NCBI RefSeq assembly: GCF_000003815.2
Contig: NC_049982.1
Location: 1,689,565 to 1,746,261, forward strand
DNA from: Branchiostoma floridae
Taxonomy: Eukaryota > Chordata > Leptocardii > Amphioxiformes > Branchiostomatidae
Length of the DNA stretch: 56,697 bases
Direction of reading: 5' to 3'
Part shown: positions 54,274-56,697 of the stretch, one piece after another
Layout: each line of letters begins with the position of its first letter
Position numbering within the stretch: the stretch's first letter is position 1
The notes under the pieces: model-generated
What the model was told of the DNA's origin: nothing
Seen by the model: only the letters and a program-made list of their open reading frames with translations
The model's database searches: none
Position numbers and translations under genes: made by a program

Positions 54274-54672
54274 GTGAGTGAGTGAGTGAGTGAGTGAGTG
54301 AGTGAGTGAGTGAGTGAGTGAGTGAGTGAGTGAGTGAGCGAGTGAGTGAGTGAGTGGGTGAGTGGGTGGGTTGGTGGGTGAGTGAGTGAGTGAGTGAGTG
54401 GGTGGGTTGGTGGGTGAGTGAGTGGGTGGGTTGGTGGGTGAGTGAGTGGGTGGGTGGGTTGGTGGTGAGTGAGTGGGTGGGTTGGTGGGTGAGTGAGTGA
54501 TTGAGTGGGTGGGTGAGTGAGTGGGTTGGTGACTGAGTGGGTGAGTGAGTGAGTGGGTGGGTGGGTTGGTGGGTGAGTGAGTGAGTGAGTGGGTGGGTGG
54601 GTTAGTGGGTGAGTGAGTGAGTGAGCGAGCGAGTGAATGAATGAATGAATGAATGAATGGACTTTATTAAGA
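54274..54672. repeat. GTGA/GTGG/ATGA tetranucleotide array ending at a LINE- or SINE-like tail
   Basis: GTGAGTGA blocks alternate with GTGGGTTGGTGG variants, then ATGAATGA next to GACTTTATTAAG. On the minus strand this is CTTAATAAAGTCCATTCATT, an AATAAA followed by a CATT tail as in LINE/SINE 3' ends. The array may have grown from such a tail. Confidence 0.9.
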
Positions 54673-54730
54673 CTGTATGCGCCTGTTCACCACAAAATCA
54701 CAGAACCAGATAAACGTACAGAAATCACTT

Positions 54731-54793
54731 TTTATTCATATTTTCATCATCACTTTGGATCAGACAATTTTTACAACAAAAGCTGTATTTATT
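54731..54793 (-). terminator. Candidate polyadenylation signals of the 55.7-kb gene
   Basis: AATAAA on the minus strand at 54,788-54,793 and 54,731-54,736, the first I see beyond the stop codon. They would give a 3' UTR of about 0.95 kb. Alternative signals (ATTAAA) were not ruled out. Confidence 0.3.
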
Positions 54794-55719
54794 TACACCT
54801 TGATTCGCCTTTAGAATTCAAACATGTAGCACGTACCACAGATGGAACTGATTTACTTCTCGATATGTAAAGACAACAGATTCGTATAATATCATTTTTA
54901 TGATATGTTCAATAGTAAAACTCAGAACATTGATGACATATTAAATCACTATCATCACTTTCACAACATGTATATAACTATTTGCTCACATTTTCAGCCA
55001 ATCAGAGATTTTTAACCAATAAAAAATCTTTGCTTTTAACTTTTTTGATTTAGTTGGTTGGCTGAAAATAACAGGCTTTTATGAACATTAACAACACATG
55101 CTGGGTTTAAAAAATGTGCTTTCAATATTGTTTAAAATGGTGATTACATAACATTCAAGGCAGCTGGCTGTGACGGCTAAAAGACTGTAAGAAATGATTT
55201 TGTCACTCTGTAAGATGAGCTTAATATCCAAGAGTTAAAATGAAACATACACCCATTACACCTGCCATGCTATCATTACCATGATAATTTATCATGCTAA
55301 CATAATATCAAATTTTTTAACATATTTTTAAACGTTTAGAATTTATCATCGCTTCACAGCTACATTCAATATTTGGATATAAACATGATTGTATAAATTT
55401 GAATGTTTGTTGGGCTAAAAATCATCTTTAATATCATAACATGATTTCTCTTTAAAAGAAGAAATTGGAAGCAACCTCCTATAGAACAGCATGGAGTCAG
55501 TTTAAAGATTTAGGCAGAGTACTACAACCTCCTGGGACCAATAAAAATAAAATTTAAAGCTGACTGGACTCTTGCCATCCATGCTCAAGTTATCATAACC
55601 TAGCCCCATAATTCTCCTTTTTTCTCAAGTTTTAGTACCCATAAAGATGTAGACATACGGTGATGCATTCCATCTTTTTTAAAGATAAATGATAAAATAT
55701 GTATGTATAACTTAATCAG

Positions 55720-56388
55720 TTATAAAAGTTTTGCAGTCCGTGCATCCTTCTCCGCCTCCCGTTTGGCCCGTTTCCACTCCTGAATCAGTTTCTGTTCCTC
55801 GATGACCTTCTGGTACTGTGGGTGGTTCTGGCTGTACGACAGCTTGGTGACCAGCGGCGCCCCCCGGCGGTTCAGACCGGTACTGTGCGCCGACGTCTCG
55901 CTGCGAGAGTCCCCGATCCGCGTGCCTGGGTGCTGCCGCGTGTACGTACGCAGCGTCGAGTCGTAGATGCTCTGGGTGGTGGGGCCCGAGGTCGAGGCCA
56001 CGTCCGTGTGCCGCGGGTACTGCTTGAAGGCCTCGGGCGGCAGGATGCGCCCGAGTTCGTCCACGGGCGGCCGGCGCATCTCGCTCTCGATGCGGAGCCT
56101 CCGGAACTCCTCCAGCTGCTGCTGAAGCTTCAGGACCACCTCCCTGCGCTGACCCGCGTCGCGAACCATCGTGCGGCTCTCACCGACGTACTTGGCGAAC
56201 GTGTTGCGGCCCATGTGCGAGGCCTGCGGCAGGTTGATCGGGTACATGGCCGCCACAGTGTCGTTCAGCCCCTGCTTGGGCGTAGCCCGGATGTGGTAAC
56301 CATGGAGAGCAGTGAAGTTCCGCCACACGTTGCTGTTGTAGTCACGCGCCTGCTTGGGGGGCATCATGGGCTCATGCCAGCCGACCTC
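55720..56388 (-). CDS. Terminal exon (222 codons) of an unidentified conserved-looking gene
   Basis: The minus-strand exon begins after ATTGACTTACAG and reads EVGWHEPMMPPKQARDYNSN, VWRNFTALHGYHIRATPKQG, and so on to TARTAKLL-type basic C-terminus and TAA at 55,720. It is GC-rich, especially at third codon positions, unlike its AT-rich flanks, and has no internal stop. Features: an aromatic N-terminal block (residues 1-75), a charged helix with QQQLEEFRRLRIESEMRR (about 85-110), PPVDELGRILPPEAF (about 110-125), a Ser/Thr-rich low-complexity middle, and a basic C-terminal helix (EEQKLIQEWKRAKREAEKDA). The start at 55,720-56,367 (Met) is only an internal methionine; the splice acceptor shows the frame continues upstream beyond the window. 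I cannot name the family. No signal peptide or membrane segment. Confidence 0.85.
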   Translation of the reverse strand, partial: EVGWHEPMMPPKQARDYNSNVWRNFTALHGYHIRATPKQGLNDTVAAMYPINLPQASHMGRNTFAKYVGESRTMVRDAGQRREVVLKLQQQLEEFRRLRIESEMRRPPVDELGRILPPEAFKQYPRHTDVASTSGPTTQSIYDSTLRTYTRQHPGTRIGDSRSETSAHSTGLNRRGAPLVTKLSYSQNHPQYQKVIEEQKLIQEWKRAKREAEKDARTAKLL

Positions 56389-56697
56389 CTGTAAGTCAAT
56401 AATACATTGTGTCAGTCACATGTAACATGTACTGATGGGCTCATGAAAGCCGACATCCTTAAGTCAATAATACATTGTGTCAGTCACATGTAACATGTAC
56501 TGATGGGCTCATGAAAGCCGACATCCTGTAAGTCAATAATACATTGTGTCAGTCACATGTAACATGTACTGATGGGCTCATGAAAGCCGACATCCTGTAA
56601 GTCAATAATACATTGTGTCAGTGACATGTAACATGTACTGATGGGCTCATGAAAGCCAACATCCTGTAGTGGAATAATACAGTGTCATTAACATGAA
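56369..56697. repeat. ~69-bp minisatellite that copies the exon's 3' splice site
   Basis: Five units including the exon start. Each contains, on the minus strand, TTGACTTACAG|GATGTCGG then CTTTCATGAGCCCATCAG. The real exon begins GAGGTCGGCTGGCATGAG after the same TTGACTTACAG. Period 68-69 bp. The unit nearest the exon has a one-base change (ACTTAAG) that still keeps AG. The array continues past the right edge. Confidence 0.95.

Noticed and set aside
1-56697. CRISPR arrays, operons, integrons or phage genes
   Set aside because: The tandem arrays have no direct-repeat and unique-spacer structure and no cas-like genes; gene structure is intron-bearing and eukaryotic.

Overview
The window looks like non-coding-rich nuclear DNA from a marine invertebrate deuterostome, most likely an amphioxus (Branchiostoma). 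The grounds are short genes split into small exons by long introns, many short inverted-repeat DNA transposons, truncated non-LTR retrotransposon tails, tRNA-derived SINE pieces, and minisatellites whose units contain splice junctions. The species call rests on memory of repeat style, not on a search. There are five assembly gaps (one of 177 N, four of 100 N). I see no prokaryotic gene organisation, rRNA, intact tRNA gene or CRISPR array.

The only strongly supported coding sequence is at the right edge: the terminal exon (222 residues) of a minus-strand gene at 55,720-56,388. It is GC-rich, opens with a clear splice acceptor, and is preceded by a ~69-bp minisatellite that repeats that acceptor. 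A second minus-strand gene probably starts at 52,448, with ATGGCGG at the start and a GTGAGT donor 14 codons later. It may continue leftwards through candidate micro-exons at 46.7, 46.2, 45.5, 42.1, 38.8 and 38.1 kb. Further minus-strand candidate exons lie at 29.6-30.0, 23.1, 21.2, 17.4, 8.7 and 8.1 kb. Which of these belong to one transcript cannot be settled without cDNA. Most short open frames elsewhere are repeats or chance.

Layout: 1-1.1 kb, 31-bp minisatellite. 4.2-4.7 kb, two overlapping opposite small ORFs. 6.4-9.3 kb, GC-rich dispersed repeat, 24-bp minisatellite and two candidate exons. 11.3-14.1 kb, LINE tails, tandemly duplicated SINE-like DNA and a CAGGG-ended element. 15.7-18.7 kb, two inverted-repeat elements and a LINE tail. 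19.5-21.3 kb, SINE pieces, an ATCC microsatellite and a 43-bp minisatellite that repeats the donor of the adjoining exon. 23-31 kb, five inverted-repeat elements. 33.7-35.4 kb, two more elements, a LINE tail and a large palindrome. 35.9-40.3 kb, a 4.4-kb segment bounded by hAT-like ends and a perfect 6-bp target duplication, with gene-like exons inside. 42.4-43.2 kb, a transposon nested in another. 47.6-50.4 kb, a LINE tail, a THAP-domain relic and a duplicated ATGGCGG-bearing block. 54.3-54.7 kb, a tetranucleotide array, followed by the terminal gene.

The most interesting structures are the two splice-site-bearing minisatellites, the exon-containing 4.4-kb mobile-element-like segment, the nested 594-bp element with a recoverable empty site, and several near-perfect palindromes.
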